The notes: a model not told the origin generated them from the sequence alone. 64,000 nt of DNA from Aequorivita sp. CIP111184 (GCF_900489465.1 NZ_UEFQ01000028.1:124001-188000); one strand, 5' to 3'; positions 40,862 through 50,439 are shown, numbered from the stretch's first letter. Numbers and translations are program-made.

Positions 40862-42037
40862 ATGAATTATATTCTCTTTGACGGAAACGTCCGTGACCAA
40901 TTGTTGCCTTTCACATTTACACGTCCAGTGGCAGATATTCGAGTGGGAATTTTGACTATTCGTGAAAAATGGGAACACCTTTTGGGTTTTACCACAACTA
41001 CGGTTACTGAAGATTATCTTTCAGAAAAGTATCCCTTTTTGGAGCTCGAAAAGAATATTCTTATAAACGCTTCTTTTCTTCCTTCCGAAAATTTGGTAAA
41101 CATTATTAAAGGTTTAGAAGAAAATCAAGCCGTTTTTTTTGATGACGAACCCATAGCCTTTTATACAACTGAAGGGCAAGAAGTAGATTTTGAAAACTTT
41201 GATATCATTCAATACAAACACAACGATGTTTTACGAATAGAACACACTTGGGATATTTTTTCAAAAAATGGCGAAGCAATAAAACGCGATTTTGAAATGC
41301 TTACTGAAGGACGTAAATCACAAGCCATTCCCAAAGGTGTTTGGACAAAAAATCCTGAAAATATTTTTATTGAAGAAGGAGCAAAAATTGAATTTTGCAC
41401 TTTAAATGCTTCCGAAGGGCCAATCTATATAGGCAAAGATGCTGAAATAATGGAAGGTTCATTGGTGCGCGGACCTTTTGTATTATGCGAACATTCAACT
41501 CTAAAAATGGGTGCAAAAATATACAGCAATACTACAATCGGACCACACTGTAAAGTTGGGGGAGAAGTGAATAATTCGGTTATTTTTGGATATTCAAACA
41601 AAGGGCACGATGGATTTTTAGGGAATTCCGTTTTGGGGGAATGGTGCAATTTAGGTGCGGACACTAATACATCCAACTTAAAAAATAATTACGCGGAAGT
41701 GCGGCTTTGGGATTATGAAACTGAAGGTTTTGCCCGAACTGGACTTCAATTTTGTGGTTTAATGATGGGCGATCACAGCAAATGTGGCATAAATACAATG
41801 TTCAATACAGGAACAGTTGTGGGCGTAAGCGCCAATATTTTTGGAAGCGGTTTTCCTCGTAATTATGTGCCAAGTTTCAGTTGGGGCGGAAGCGGTGGTT
41901 TTACAACCTATAAAACTGACAAAGCTTTTGAAGTTGCAAAAGTGGTGATGGACAGAAGAAATATTGAATTTTCAGAAATGGATGCCAATATTTTGGAGCA
42001 TATTTTTGAAGAAACGACAAATGGGAGAAAGATTTAA
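40862..42037 (+). CDS. GlmU family / sugar nucleotidyltransferase-like protein
   Basis: A 391-residue protein with an N-terminal nucleotidyltransferase-like part (MNYILFDGNVRDQLLPFTFTRPVADIRVG) and a C-terminal left-handed beta-helix of hexapeptide repeats (GPIYIGKDAEIMEGS, GAKIYSNTTIGPHCKVGGEV, GDHSKCGINTMFNTG). The usual G-x-G-T-R-x nucleotide loop is not evident, so the transferase activity is uncertain. Flavobacterial relatives are named GlmU family protein. The stop overlaps the stop of the small pseudogene on the other strand. Confidence 0.86.
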   Translation: MNYILFDGNVRDQLLPFTFTRPVADIRVGILTIREKWEHLLGFTTTTVTEDYLSEKYPFLELEKNILINASFLPSENLVNIIKGLEENQAVFFDDEPIAFYTTEGQEVDFENFDIIQYKHNDVLRIEHTWDIFSKNGEAIKRDFEMLTEGRKSQAIPKGVWTKNPENIFIEEGAKIEFCTLNASEGPIYIGKDAEIMEGSLVRGPFVLCEHSTLKMGAKIYSNTTIGPHCKVGGEVNNSVIFGYSNKGHDGFLGNSVLGEWCNLGADTNTSNLKNNYAEVRLWDYETEGFARTGLQFCGLMMGDHSKCGINTMFNTGTVVGVSANIFGSGFPRNYVPSFSWGGSGGFTTYKTDKAFEVAKVVMDRRNIEFSEMDANILEHIFEETTNGRKI

Positions 42038-42306
42038 TGAAGGAATAAAAAGTATATTATCGTTGAAATAATTATAATCATTACGCCGCCAAAAACAATT
42101 GCTAGGTTTTTTTGGCGGCGTAACTCGTTTTCTTTCAAACGTTTCTTGAATGTTTCAAATTGGTAGGGCGACATTTTTTTGTAATCATCAATCTTCCCCT
42201 AATGTTTATTCGTTTCGGATATATCTTTTTCGAATTTATTTTTTCGGGTTCTCTTGTTGTTTTTAAGAGAAGTTATCATTGATTGAGCATTCCCGCCTAA
42301 AATTAT
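42034..42306 (-). pseudogene. disrupted gene for a small flavobacterial membrane protein
   Basis: On the minus strand one frame runs from ATA at 42306 (I-I-L-G-G-N-A-Q-S-M) to TAA at 42036-42034, broken only by TAG at 42201-42199. Before the stop it encodes SMITSLKNNKRTRKNKFEKD, after it DDYKKMSPYQFETFKKRL and a C-terminal membrane helix. I know the layout (GGN/GPSxSM, SLKNNKR, KKxSxxQ, final helix) from small proteins common in this family. Here an ATG start seems lost (ATA) and a nonsense codon sits mid-gene. The part from ATG 42174 alone gives a 46-residue membrane peptide that could still be made. Confidence 0.6.
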
Positions 42307-42357
42307 TTTCTGTAATTTTTCAGATAATATACAAAAAATGAAATTTAACTATTAAAC

Positions 42358-43938
42358 CTAATGCACCGCCGAAGTATCAACCTTTCCAGCACCTTTCTTA
42401 ATTAAAAGAACAAAAGGAACACAAAGTAGAAATAATGTTCCCATATAAAGGAAAACTTCCATATACGTTAAAACTGTTCCCTGAACTGTTATTGTTCCTT
42501 CCAAAACCTGATAGGCACGTGCCAAAGCTTCGTTTGCGCTAAAACCTTTTCCCATAAACATTTGTTGCAAACCTTGAATACGGTTTTGCACATTCGGTTT
42601 TGTGGGATCGATACTCGGTATTAAATCCACGCGATGTTGTTGGTTGAATCTGAAAATCATTGTAGTTATAATCGCAATTCCGAAAGAACCTCCCAATTGG
42701 CGCATCATTCCGGTAAAAGCTGCACCTTCTCCAATTTCTTTTCCTTTTAGAGTGGAAAGCGCCAAAGTGGTAATAGGAACAAATAGAAGTCCTAATCCAA
42801 CTCCACGAACTACAAGTGGCCAAAACAGATGTTCACTTCCTGTATCAGGCGTCATTAAATTGTGCATCCAAAGGCTGAAAATGAAAAATGTTATAAAACC
42901 AGCAGCCACCAAGTACTTTTGTGGTACACCGCGTTCAATCAGTTTTCCTATAATAGGCATCATCAATCCCGTAGTTATTGAACTTGGAATGAGTAGTAAA
43001 CCTGCATCGGTAGCCGTCCAGCCCAAAATAGATTGCGTATAAATTGGGATGATAAAAGTGGTTCCGTAAAGACCAAATCCTAAGATAAAAGTCATTATTG
43101 TCCCAACCATTAAATTGCTGTTCCGCAAGACACGAAGGTTTACAATGGGGTGTTTATAAACCATTTCGCGCCAGATAAAAGCAATTAACCCAAAAACGGT
43201 AACAACACTCAGAGCTGTGATTAAATTGTCATTGAACCAATCGTCCTGTTGCCCGTGTTCCAGTACAAATTGAAGCGAACCAATAAAGGAGGCCAAGAAC
43301 AAAATTCCCCACCAATCCACTTGATTTACCTTCAATTTTTCCCCGTATTTAGGACTTCGAACGTACGCCAAGGTTAAAAGGGTAGCAATAATTCCAATAG
43401 GAATATTTATATAAAAAATATAGGGCCACGAAAAATTATCTACTAAATATCCACCCAAAGGTGGTCCTAAAGTTGGACCGACAATTACGCCCATTCCATA
43501 AATAGCCTGAGCCATTCCTCGTTTTGCAATAGGATAACTTTCCGTAATAATTGTTTGGGCGGTTACAAGCAACGCACCACCTCCCAATCCTTGAATAAAG
43601 CGAAAGGCAACCAATTCCCAAATATTTGAGGCATTTCCGCAGAGAAAAGAAGCAACCGTAAAAATAACAATGGAAGCTGCAAAATAATTTCGTCTTCCAA
43701 ATTGCTTTGAAAGCCAGCTCGTCATCGGTATTACAATTACGTTTGCAATGGCATAAGCAGTAATTACCCAAGCAATATCTGTTAATGTTGCTCCCAAACT
43801 ACCGCGCATATCGTTTAATGCAACGTTTACGATGGTTGTGTCAATTATTTCTAAAAGCGCACACAGTACAGCGGTAATGGTAATAATGATCCTTCTTGTA
43901 CCGTATTCTACAAGACTGTCTTCTTCTTTCTCCTGCAT
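42358..43938 (-). CDS. DHA2 family efflux MFS transporter (EmrB-like)
   Basis: A 526-residue transporter with 14 predicted helices: IIDTTIVNVALNDMRGSLGAT (motif D1 region), WVITAYAIANVIVIPMTSWLS, FGRRNYF (motif A), FRFIQGLGGGALLV and IYGMGVIVGPTLGPPLGGYL (motif C). It exports drugs or other hydrophobic compounds by proton antiport. Last gene of a TetR-TolC-HlyD-MFS operon, two bases after the HlyD gene, forming a tripartite pump through both membranes. Confidence 0.95.
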   Translation of the reverse strand: MQEKEEDSLVEYGTRRIIITITAVLCALLEIIDTTIVNVALNDMRGSLGATLTDIAWVITAYAIANVIVIPMTSWLSKQFGRRNYFAASIVIFTVASFLCGNASNIWELVAFRFIQGLGGGALLVTAQTIITESYPIAKRGMAQAIYGMGVIVGPTLGPPLGGYLVDNFSWPYIFYINIPIGIIATLLTLAYVRSPKYGEKLKVNQVDWWGILFLASFIGSLQFVLEHGQQDDWFNDNLITALSVVTVFGLIAFIWREMVYKHPIVNLRVLRNSNLMVGTIMTFILGFGLYGTTFIIPIYTQSILGWTATDAGLLLIPSSITTGLMMPIIGKLIERGVPQKYLVAAGFITFFIFSLWMHNLMTPDTGSEHLFWPLVVRGVGLGLLFVPITTLALSTLKGKEIGEGAAFTGMMRQLGGSFGIAIITTMIFRFNQQHRVDLIPSIDPTKPNVQNRIQGLQQMFMGKGFSANEALARAYQVLEGTITVQGTVLTYMEVFLYMGTLFLLCVPFVLLIKKGAGKVDTSAVH

Positions 43939-43940
43939 AA

Positions 43941-45023
43941 CTATTTCAAGTGAACATCCACATCTGCATTCATTCCGGAACGTAAACGTGCAAGTTTTTC
44001 GGCATCATTATTTTTAGTGAATTCAATTTTTACGGGAAGTCGCTGAATAGTTTTCACGAAGTTTCCCGTAGCATTATCTGGTGGCAACAGGGAAAATTTT
44101 GATCCAGTTGCGGGTGAAAAAGTTGCAATAGTTCCATCAAAATCCTCGCCTGGATAAGCATCAATTTCAATAGTTACTTTTTGCCCAACTCTCATTTTGT
44201 CCAGCTGTGTTTCTTTAAAATTGGCAACAACCCATTTATTATCGGTGTTTATCAAATAAAATAGAGATTGTCCCGCTTGCACAAATTGACCGGGCTGCAT
44301 ATTTACTTCACTCAATTGGCCGTCTATTGGCGCTAAAACCACTGTATAATCAAGATTTAATTGGGCTGCATCAACCATAGCTTGCGCACTTTTTACATTT
44401 GCCTCTGCTACATTCACTTGTTTTTCTGAAATGGTTGTTTGCGAATTTGCTGCATTACTTTGGCTAGAAGCAGCCTTCTGCTGACTTTGAAGTATCTTTA
44501 ACTGATTTTCGGCTTCTTCTTTTGCAGCTAAAGCTTGCTCGTATTGTTGTGCAGTTATTGAATGGTTTGAATAAAGATTTTCATAACGTTTAAAATCGCT
44601 TGTTGCTCGCCCCAATTTTATACGCGCACTCTCAATATTTCCACCTGCGGAAGAAACTTGAGCAGTGGAAGCTGCGGCATTTGCACGATACGAACCAATG
44701 CTGGCTTCGGCTACATTTACTTGACTTTCGGCAGCGGCTAATTGTGCTTTTGCTTGTTCCAATTTTACCAAATAATCATTTGTGTTTATGGTGAAAAGAG
44801 TGTCTCCTTTTTTAACTTTTTGATTGTCGGTTACATATACTTTATCAATATAACCGCCCACGTGAGGAATGATTGAATTCATATTAGATTCAATCTGAGC
44901 ATCATCCGTACTTTCGTGAGAAAGGGAATGAATGTATTTATAACCTCCGTAAACTAAGCCTACAAGAACTAATGTAGAAATGATTATTATAAATTTCTTA
45001 TTGGTTTTTTTCTTTTGTTCCAT
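43941..45023 (-). CDS. HlyD/EmrA family periplasmic adaptor
   Basis: A 360-residue membrane-fusion protein with one N-terminal helix (FIIIISTLVLVGLVYGGYKY), a biotinyl-lipoyl-like strand (IIPHVGGYIDKVYVTDNQ), a long alpha hairpin coiled coil (about 85-215, Ala/Gln-rich) and the beta-barrel part (VLAPIDGQLSEVNMQPGQFV). It links the MFS pump to the TolC-like channel encoded on either side. Confidence 0.95.
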   Translation of the reverse strand: MEQKKKTNKKFIIIISTLVLVGLVYGGYKYIHSLSHESTDDAQIESNMNSIIPHVGGYIDKVYVTDNQKVKKGDTLFTINTNDYLVKLEQAKAQLAAAESQVNVAEASIGSYRANAAASTAQVSSAGGNIESARIKLGRATSDFKRYENLYSNHSITAQQYEQALAAKEEAENQLKILQSQQKAASSQSNAANSQTTISEKQVNVAEANVKSAQAMVDAAQLNLDYTVVLAPIDGQLSEVNMQPGQFVQAGQSLFYLINTDNKWVVANFKETQLDKMRVGQKVTIEIDAYPGEDFDGTIATFSPATGSKFSLLPPDNATGNFVKTIQRLPVKIEFTKNNDAEKLARLRSGMNADVDVHLK

Positions 45024-45036
45024 TGCAATTAAAAAA

Positions 45037-46347
45037 TTATTGTTGGTTGAATTGATTGGTTAAAACTCCTTTTGCTGTAAGCAGTTCGTAATATTTTTGA
45101 TTAATATTTGCTTGTGAATAAGCTAAATCTATTTTGGATTGAAGTTGCTGAACATCTGCTTCCAGCAAATCGTTGGTGTCTGAAAGGCCATTGTCGTATT
45201 TATCTTTTACGATTCTGTAATTTTCAATCGCTTGTTCCTCAGATTGGGTGTAAACTTCAAATTTTTTCTGTGAAAGCTCATATTCCTGTTTCGCGTTTTC
45301 AACCTGAACTTTTATTTTATCGGAAATCATACTTACTGTATATTCCATTTCCTGCACTTTGCTTTTTGCAAGTTTTACATCACTTTTTGTTTTGAAAATA
45401 TTTGAAAGATTATAGGAAACCCCAACCCCAATATTCATTGCATTAGTAACCGTAAGGGCATTGTTAAGATCCAAGGCAATATACCCGCCAACCAATGCTA
45501 ACGACGGATAATATGCGCTCTTGGCAACCTTTATCTGGTCTTTGGCAGCTTCTTCCTGAAACTGAAGTGCCTGTAAATCATTACGTGCAATTTCAGATGA
45601 AATTAAACCCGAAACATTTCCAAAATCAGTATCGATGGTTTCAATTACTGTGTTTTCGGGAAGCTTTAGAGTAACCGCTAGTGTGTAGTTTAAAATGCGT
45701 TCGTTCTTTTTTGCTTCCTCGAGACTTATTTCAATATTAGACTGCTGAAGTTTCGCTTTTAAAAGATCATTTCGAGCCAGTAGTCCGTTTTCTTCCATAT
45801 TTGAAAAATCGGTTACGCGCTGCTTTGCACTCTTCATATTTTCTTCAATTAATTCAATGGTTTTGTTGGCCTTATATAGGTTTAAATAATTCTGAATAGT
45901 TTGTAGTGCAATTTGTTCCTTTTCATTTTTCGCATTGAACTGCGCGGCTTTGTATTGATTTTCACCAGCTTTAATAGTGTTTTTCAATTTGAAACCTGAA
46001 AAAATAGGCATTGAAACATTGGCCTGCCCCAATAACAAACTATTTACATTTGGTTGTGCTGTTTGTACACCGCCGGCACTGTCTGAAGTTTGTGTCCTTA
46101 ATTTAACATCGGCCCCCGTCAAATATCTGTACTGACCGGAAATGTCTACATCGGGATATTGCAGGTTTTTAGTAACATTTAATTGGCTTTCTGCATTGGC
46201 AACTTTTGTGTCCACAATTTTTGAAGCATCGCTATTTTGAATAGCCAAATTAACTGCCTCTTCTAAAGTAAGTTGTTTTATTTGTTGGGCCTCCATATTT
46301 GCAGTTCCCAAAACTAAAAGGGAAAGCAATAAAAATTTAATCCGCAT
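45037..46347 (-). CDS. TolC family outer-membrane efflux protein
   Basis: A 436-residue outer-membrane factor with signal peptide (MRIKFLLLSLLVLGTANMEAQ) and two OEP repeats, rich in Gln and Ala helices (LEEAVNLAIQNS, GLLARNDLLKAKLQQSN, VKDKYDNGLSDTNDLLEADVQQLQ). The longer frame to 46503 lies within the tetR gene; ATG 46347 opens the signal peptide. The first 11 bases overlap the end of tetR, coupling translation. Confidence 0.95.
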   Translation of the reverse strand: MRIKFLLLSLLVLGTANMEAQQIKQLTLEEAVNLAIQNSDASKIVDTKVANAESQLNVTKNLQYPDVDISGQYRYLTGADVKLRTQTSDSAGGVQTAQPNVNSLLLGQANVSMPIFSGFKLKNTIKAGENQYKAAQFNAKNEKEQIALQTIQNYLNLYKANKTIELIEENMKSAKQRVTDFSNMEENGLLARNDLLKAKLQQSNIEISLEEAKKNERILNYTLAVTLKLPENTVIETIDTDFGNVSGLISSEIARNDLQALQFQEEAAKDQIKVAKSAYYPSLALVGGYIALDLNNALTVTNAMNIGVGVSYNLSNIFKTKSDVKLAKSKVQEMEYTVSMISDKIKVQVENAKQEYELSQKKFEVYTQSEEQAIENYRIVKDKYDNGLSDTNDLLEADVQQLQSKIDLAYSQANINQKYYELLTAKGVLTNQFNQQ

Positions 46348-46960
46348 AAGTAAGTAGCGCTTTAATGGTTTGTTGAATATGTTTTGTAAGGGTTGTGTGG
46401 ACAAATTCATCGAGTGAGATTTCATCCGTAAGATTATGTAGTGAAGTATAAAATCGTTTGTTGTAATAAAAATGGAAATAGGTGCCCATAATTGTGGGAA
46501 CAATAAGTGGAATGTTCACCTTTTTCGAAAAAAATCCTTCCTTTTGTCCGTTTTTCACGAAGGCTTCAATTACTCTGTAGTTTTCATCTTTTTGCTGAAG
46601 ATACTTTTCAAAATTGATGCTTTGTGAATCATCTTTGGAATATTCAAAATTTACAATTTTGTGCGTCCGTCTATTTTTGTGAATACGCATTACTACAAAT
46701 GCAACTATTTCATCTATTTTTTCTGGATAGCTTATCTCTTTTGAAAGAATTGATTTTAATTGGATTTTAAAATCTGCCATTCTATAACCCAAAAGTGCCT
46801 CGAGCATTTTCTCTTTACTTCCGAAGTAATAGGAGATCATAGCCACATTAACGTCGGCTTCTTTTGAAATTTGCCTCACCGAAGTTCCATCAAAGCCATT
46901 TTCTGCAAAGAGTTTTTCGGCAACCTCTAAAATCTGAATCTGTTTTTCGTTCAATTCCAT
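46337..46960 (-). CDS. TetR/AcrR family transcriptional repressor of the efflux operon
   Basis: A 207-residue regulator with an N-terminal helix-turn-helix (ILEVAEKLFAENGFDGTSVRQISKEADVNVAMISYYFGSKEKM, split here by its two parts: turn at DVNVAM, recognition helix ISYYFGSKE). The C-terminal part is a ligand-binding helical domain. Start ATG 46960 is preferred over 46996 because the longer start falls inside the operator palindromes. It is the first gene of the efflux operon and probably represses its own promoter. Confidence 0.93.
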   Translation of the reverse strand: MELNEKQIQILEVAEKLFAENGFDGTSVRQISKEADVNVAMISYYFGSKEKMLEALLGYRMADFKIQLKSILSKEISYPEKIDEIVAFVVMRIHKNRRTHKIVNFEYSKDDSQSINFEKYLQQKDENYRVIEAFVKNGQKEGFFSKKVNIPLIVPTIMGTYFHFYYNKRFYTSLHNLTDEISLDEFVHTTLTKHIQQTIKALLTYAD

Positions 46961-46988
46961 AAGCGAATATTTAAATTCGGGCACAAAA

Positions 46989-47021
46989 TTAAACAATTGT
47001 TTAAATTAAACGTTTGTTTAA
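46989..47021. promoter_or_regulatory. tandem palindromic operator of the TetR-controlled efflux operon
   Basis: TTAAACAATTGTTTAA (46989-47004) is a perfect 16-base palindrome. A second site TTAAAC-GTTT-GTTTAA (47006-47021) has the same arms with a non-symmetric centre. Centres are 17 bases apart, allowing two repressor dimers on nearby faces. The sites start 28 bases before the tetR ATG. Confidence 0.8.
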
Positions 47022-47100
47022 TTATTTAATTTTTCAAGTTTAACATTTTTATAAAAAATGAGTTAGATTTCACAATCGGAATTGATTGTTTTAGAAATTA

Positions 47101-48741
47101 TTATTTAGTCTTTTTTACATACTTCAAAACCAAAAAATTCTGAGGATTTATGCCAAGTCCCGACACTTTTTTATTAATAAAGCGCACGGCCATATCATAG
47201 AAGAGAGGTACTATTGGCGCTGCTTCAATAACCACAGAATCCATTTTGCTGTAAAGGATTTTACGTTCACTTATGTCTGAAATTGTGAGTGATTTTTCAT
47301 ATATACTATCAAAAACAGGACTGTTGAAGTGCATATAGTTTGGACCATCTGGCGCAAAATTAGGGCTATAGAAAAGGGAAAGATAGTTTTCGGCATCTGG
47401 ATAATCAGCAATCCAGCTGGCTCGAAAAATATCAAGCTCGCCGCTGCTTTTCATCTGTCTAAGTGTGGAAGGCGGCATCACATCTATTGTTACCGTAATT
47501 CCTAATTTTTCAAGTTCACGCTGCACATATTCACATAAATCTAAATATTGACTATTCGTGCCAATAGTTATTTCTGGATTTTTATCTCCCGTTTCCGTTT
47601 TATATTGCTCAATTAATTGTTTCGCCTTTTCTGGGTTATATGTATAACCATCAATCTCAGCATATCCCGGTAAACCTTTAGGAATAAAGCCGTGAATGGC
47701 TGGAATTCCCATTCCGTTTCGCAAATAAGTAACCATTTTTTGGCGATCGAAACCATAATTGACGGCTTGTCGTAAGGTTTTGCTTTGTATCTCGGGCGTA
47801 TTGGCTTCAAGAAAAAAGCCAAGGTATTCTGTGTTTAAATAGGGCCCGGTAATCATATATGCCAAGTCATTATATTTTGGTTGCAATTTTCCGTGGGTGG
47901 TTAAAAGTTCATCTTTATAACTGCTGTCCAAACCAGAAATGAAATCCAATTTTCCTTGTGCGAATTGTAAAAATTCACTTTGCTTATCAGGCAAAAAAGT
48001 GATGGCGACTGCTTCCAAATAAGGGAGCTTGTTACCATTTTCATCTCTTTCAAAGTAAAGGGGGTTTTTTCTGAAAACGAGTTTTACGTTTTCTTCCCAC
48101 ATTTTAAATTGAAAAGGACCGGTTCCCACTGGATTTCTTCGGAATTCATTACCGTAAAATTCCACCGCTTCTTTTGGGACAACTGAGCAATAACGCATAG
48201 AAAGCAATCCCAGAAATGCAGGAAATGGTTGTTTTAGCTGAATGACCAAAGTGGTGTCATTTTCTGCTTTATAGCTTTCCACATAATTCATCACCCAACT
48301 TCCTGATGAAGCTATTTTTTCATCGGTCAATCTATCAAAACTGTAAACAAAATCTTGGGCGATAACTTTTCGCGTATAGCGCGTTGGAGCGTGAAGTCCT
48401 TTTTTTGCGAAGGCTTTATTTTGATGAAAAAAAACATCGTTCCTTAGAAAAAAAGTGTAGGTATAGGTTGAATCGTTTATGATCCAACTTTTTGCAATAT
48501 CTGGTATTATATTTAAGGAATCGTCCAACTGAATTAAACCATTATAAAGCTGGTTGTCGGGCCAAATGGCTTGTGGATTTCTTGCAAATGCGGGATCGAG
48601 GGTGGGAATGTTTCCGACCTCGTTATAACGGAAAACAAGGTGGTCTTTTTCCGATTCTACATTATTTTCACAAGAGAACAAAATAAGAATGGCGCAACAT
48701 ATTGAAATTCTTTGGATTAGGTTTTTTAAAGGCTCTTGCAT
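47101..48741 (-). CDS. ABC transporter substrate-binding lipoprotein (family 5, peptide type)
   Basis: A 546-residue periplasmic binding protein of the SBP_bac_5 class, with a lipoprotein signal (ICCAILILFSC, lipidated Cys). Recognisable are GNIPTLDPAFARNP, YTFFLRNDVFFHQNKAF, NPVGTGPFQFKMWEENVKLVF and YNPEKAKQLIEQY. Such proteins bind oligopeptides or similar ligands for an ABC importer; no permease genes lie next to it. The frame extends to 48792, but Met at 48741 gives a proper signal peptide. Divergent from mtaB. Confidence 0.93.
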   Translation of the reverse strand: MQEPLKNLIQRISICCAILILFSCENNVESEKDHLVFRYNEVGNIPTLDPAFARNPQAIWPDNQLYNGLIQLDDSLNIIPDIAKSWIINDSTYTYTFFLRNDVFFHQNKAFAKKGLHAPTRYTRKVIAQDFVYSFDRLTDEKIASSGSWVMNYVESYKAENDTTLVIQLKQPFPAFLGLLSMRYCSVVPKEAVEFYGNEFRRNPVGTGPFQFKMWEENVKLVFRKNPLYFERDENGNKLPYLEAVAITFLPDKQSEFLQFAQGKLDFISGLDSSYKDELLTTHGKLQPKYNDLAYMITGPYLNTEYLGFFLEANTPEIQSKTLRQAVNYGFDRQKMVTYLRNGMGIPAIHGFIPKGLPGYAEIDGYTYNPEKAKQLIEQYKTETGDKNPEITIGTNSQYLDLCEYVQRELEKLGITVTIDVMPPSTLRQMKSSGELDIFRASWIADYPDAENYLSLFYSPNFAPDGPNYMHFNSPVFDSIYEKSLTISDISERKILYSKMDSVVIEAAPIVPLFYDMAVRFINKKVSGLGINPQNFLVLKYVKKTK

Positions 48742-48746
48742 GCGTT

Positions 48747-48776
48747 TTTGGGAACCGAATTTAGTTTGTATTTTTG
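48747..48776 (+). promoter_or_regulatory. promoter of mtaB
   Basis: TTTG (48747-48750), 18 bases, then TATTTTTG (48769-48776), a full consensus match, 27 bases before the ATG at 48803. It lies in the 61-base space to the divergent binding-protein gene. Confidence 0.82.
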
Positions 48777-48802
48777 TGCCCTCGTTTGCCAAAAATACAA
48801 TA

Positions 48803-50134
48803 ATGAACGCACCAAAAAAAGTCGCTTTCTACACTTTGGGTTGTAAACTCAACTTTAGCGAAACTTCCACAATAGCCAGAAATTTTGAAGGAGAGGGATT
48901 TCAGCGTGTTGATTTTTCTGAAAAAGCTGATATTTATGTAATAAACACCTGCAGTGTTACAGAAAATGCGGATAAGCGCTTTAAAACAATTGTAAAACAA
49001 GCTCAAAAGGCAAATCCCGAAGCTTTTGTTGCCGCGGTTGGTTGTTATGCCCAATTAAAACCACAAGAATTGGCAGATGTTGACGGTGTGGATTTGGTAC
49101 TTGGGGCAACTGAGAAATTCAAAATCACAGACTATTTAAACGATCTAACAAAAAATGATTTTGGCGAAGTACATTCCTGTGAAATAGAAGAAGCAGATTT
49201 TTACGTAGGTTCCTATTCCATTGGAGATAGAACGCGGGCTTTCCTAAAAGTGCAGGATGGCTGTGATTATAAATGCACGTATTGTACCATTCCCTTGGCA
49301 CGGGGCATTTCACGAAGTGATACTTTGGAAAATGTTTTGCAGAACGCTTTTGAAATTTCACAACAGGGAATAAAGGAAATCGTTTTAACAGGTGTAAACA
49401 TTGGCGATTATGGAAAAGGAGAGTTCGGAAATAAAAAACACGAGCACACTTTTCTTGAATTGGTGAAAGCTTTGGATGAAGTTGAAGGTATTGAGAGGCT
49501 TCGTATCTCTTCTATAGAGCCAAATCTTCTTAAAAACGAAACTATTGATTTCGTTTCAAAATCGAAAACATTCGTGCCGCATTTTCATATTCCATTGCAA
49601 AGTGGAAGCAATCAAATTTTAAAATTGATGCGCCGTCGTTATATGCGCGAACTTTACACAGAAAGGGTAGAGAAAATACGCGAAGTTATGCCGCACGCCT
49701 GTATTGGGGTGGATGTTATTGTTGGTTTTCCAGGGGAGACCGAAGAACATTTTTTGGAAACCTATCATTTTTTAAATGAGATGGATATTTCTTATTTGCA
49801 CGTTTTTACATATTCCGAAAGAGATAACACTCCTGCAGCGGAGATGGAAGGGGTAGTGTCCAAGAAAGTTAGAAACAAACGGAGCAAAATGTTGCGTGGC
49901 CTTTCAGCAAAAAAGAGAAGGGCTTTTTATGAAAGCCAGTTGGGTACTGAAAGAACTGTTCTTTTTGAAGGGGAAAACAAAGAAGGATATATTCACGGAT
50001 TTACTGAAAATTATGTGAAGGTAAAAACTCCGTGGAATCCTGAATTGGTAAATACATTACAGCAAATTACCCTCTCTGAAATTGGCGACGACGGATTGGT
50101 TAGATTCGAAATTGCAGCCCCTGTATTACAATAG
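48803..50134 (+). CDS. mtaB: tRNA t6A37 methylthiotransferase MtaB
   Basis: MtaB is a radical SAM enzyme that converts t6A37 to ms2t6A37 in ANN-decoding tRNAs. The 443 residues show the UPF0004 domain cysteines (TLGCKLNFSE, INTCSVTE, VGCYAQ), the radical SAM CxxxCxxC (DGCDYKCTYCTIPLARG), LTGVNIGDYG and the C-terminal TRAM domain. The frame extends upstream to 48689, but ATG 48803 matches the family and the promoter location. Confidence 0.95.
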   Translation: MNAPKKVAFYTLGCKLNFSETSTIARNFEGEGFQRVDFSEKADIYVINTCSVTENADKRFKTIVKQAQKANPEAFVAAVGCYAQLKPQELADVDGVDLVLGATEKFKITDYLNDLTKNDFGEVHSCEIEEADFYVGSYSIGDRTRAFLKVQDGCDYKCTYCTIPLARGISRSDTLENVLQNAFEISQQGIKEIVLTGVNIGDYGKGEFGNKKHEHTFLELVKALDEVEGIERLRISSIEPNLLKNETIDFVSKSKTFVPHFHIPLQSGSNQILKLMRRRYMRELYTERVEKIREVMPHACIGVDVIVGFPGETEEHFLETYHFLNEMDISYLHVFTYSERDNTPAAEMEGVVSKKVRNKRSKMLRGLSAKKRRAFYESQLGTERTVLFEGENKEGYIHGFTENYVKVKTPWNPELVNTLQQITLSEIGDDGLVRFEIAAPVLQ

Positions 50135-50139
50135 TATTG

Positions 50140-50439
50140 CTAAATGTTAATCCCTACGGGAAGTAATTCTTTGTACTTTCTACGGTTTTTTCGCATAAAG
50201 CCTGCAATTTCAGGACTAGTGGGTACTAAACTAATGCCTCGTTTTTTTACTTCTTCAAAAACCGCTTTAATAAAAATATCACGAAAACCCTGTTCTTCCA
50301 AATCATCCGGCATTTGGTATTTAGTTAGAAATATTTTTCGATCTTGAAGAGCATATTCTATGCACGCCATATTATCACCAATTTCAAGTTCAAACTGTCT
50401 TAAAAATTCGTTGTCTGTAATTTCTACATCTTCTATCAT
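50140..50439 (-). CDS. small GNAT-fold N-acetyltransferase-like protein (YjdJ/GTNAT type)
   Basis: A 99-residue mini-GNAT domain: FELEIGDNMACIEYALQDRKIFLTKYQMPDDLEEQG, split by its features as an N-terminal sheet and the acetyl-CoA loop region GFRDIFIKAVFEEVKKRGISLVP. These short proteins (Acetyltransf_CG family) are thought to bind acetyl-CoA; targets are unknown. It is convergent with mtaB, 5 bases apart. Confidence 0.85.
   Translation of the reverse strand: MIEDVEITDNEFLRQFELEIGDNMACIEYALQDRKIFLTKYQMPDDLEEQGFRDIFIKAVFEEVKKRGISLVPTSPEIAGFMRKNRRKYKELLPVGINI

Noticed and set aside
42358-46960. Efflux operon as a recently acquired resistance island
   Set aside because: Composition matches neighbouring genes, and no transposase, integrase or repeat flanks it; it looks like a resident chromosomal operon.
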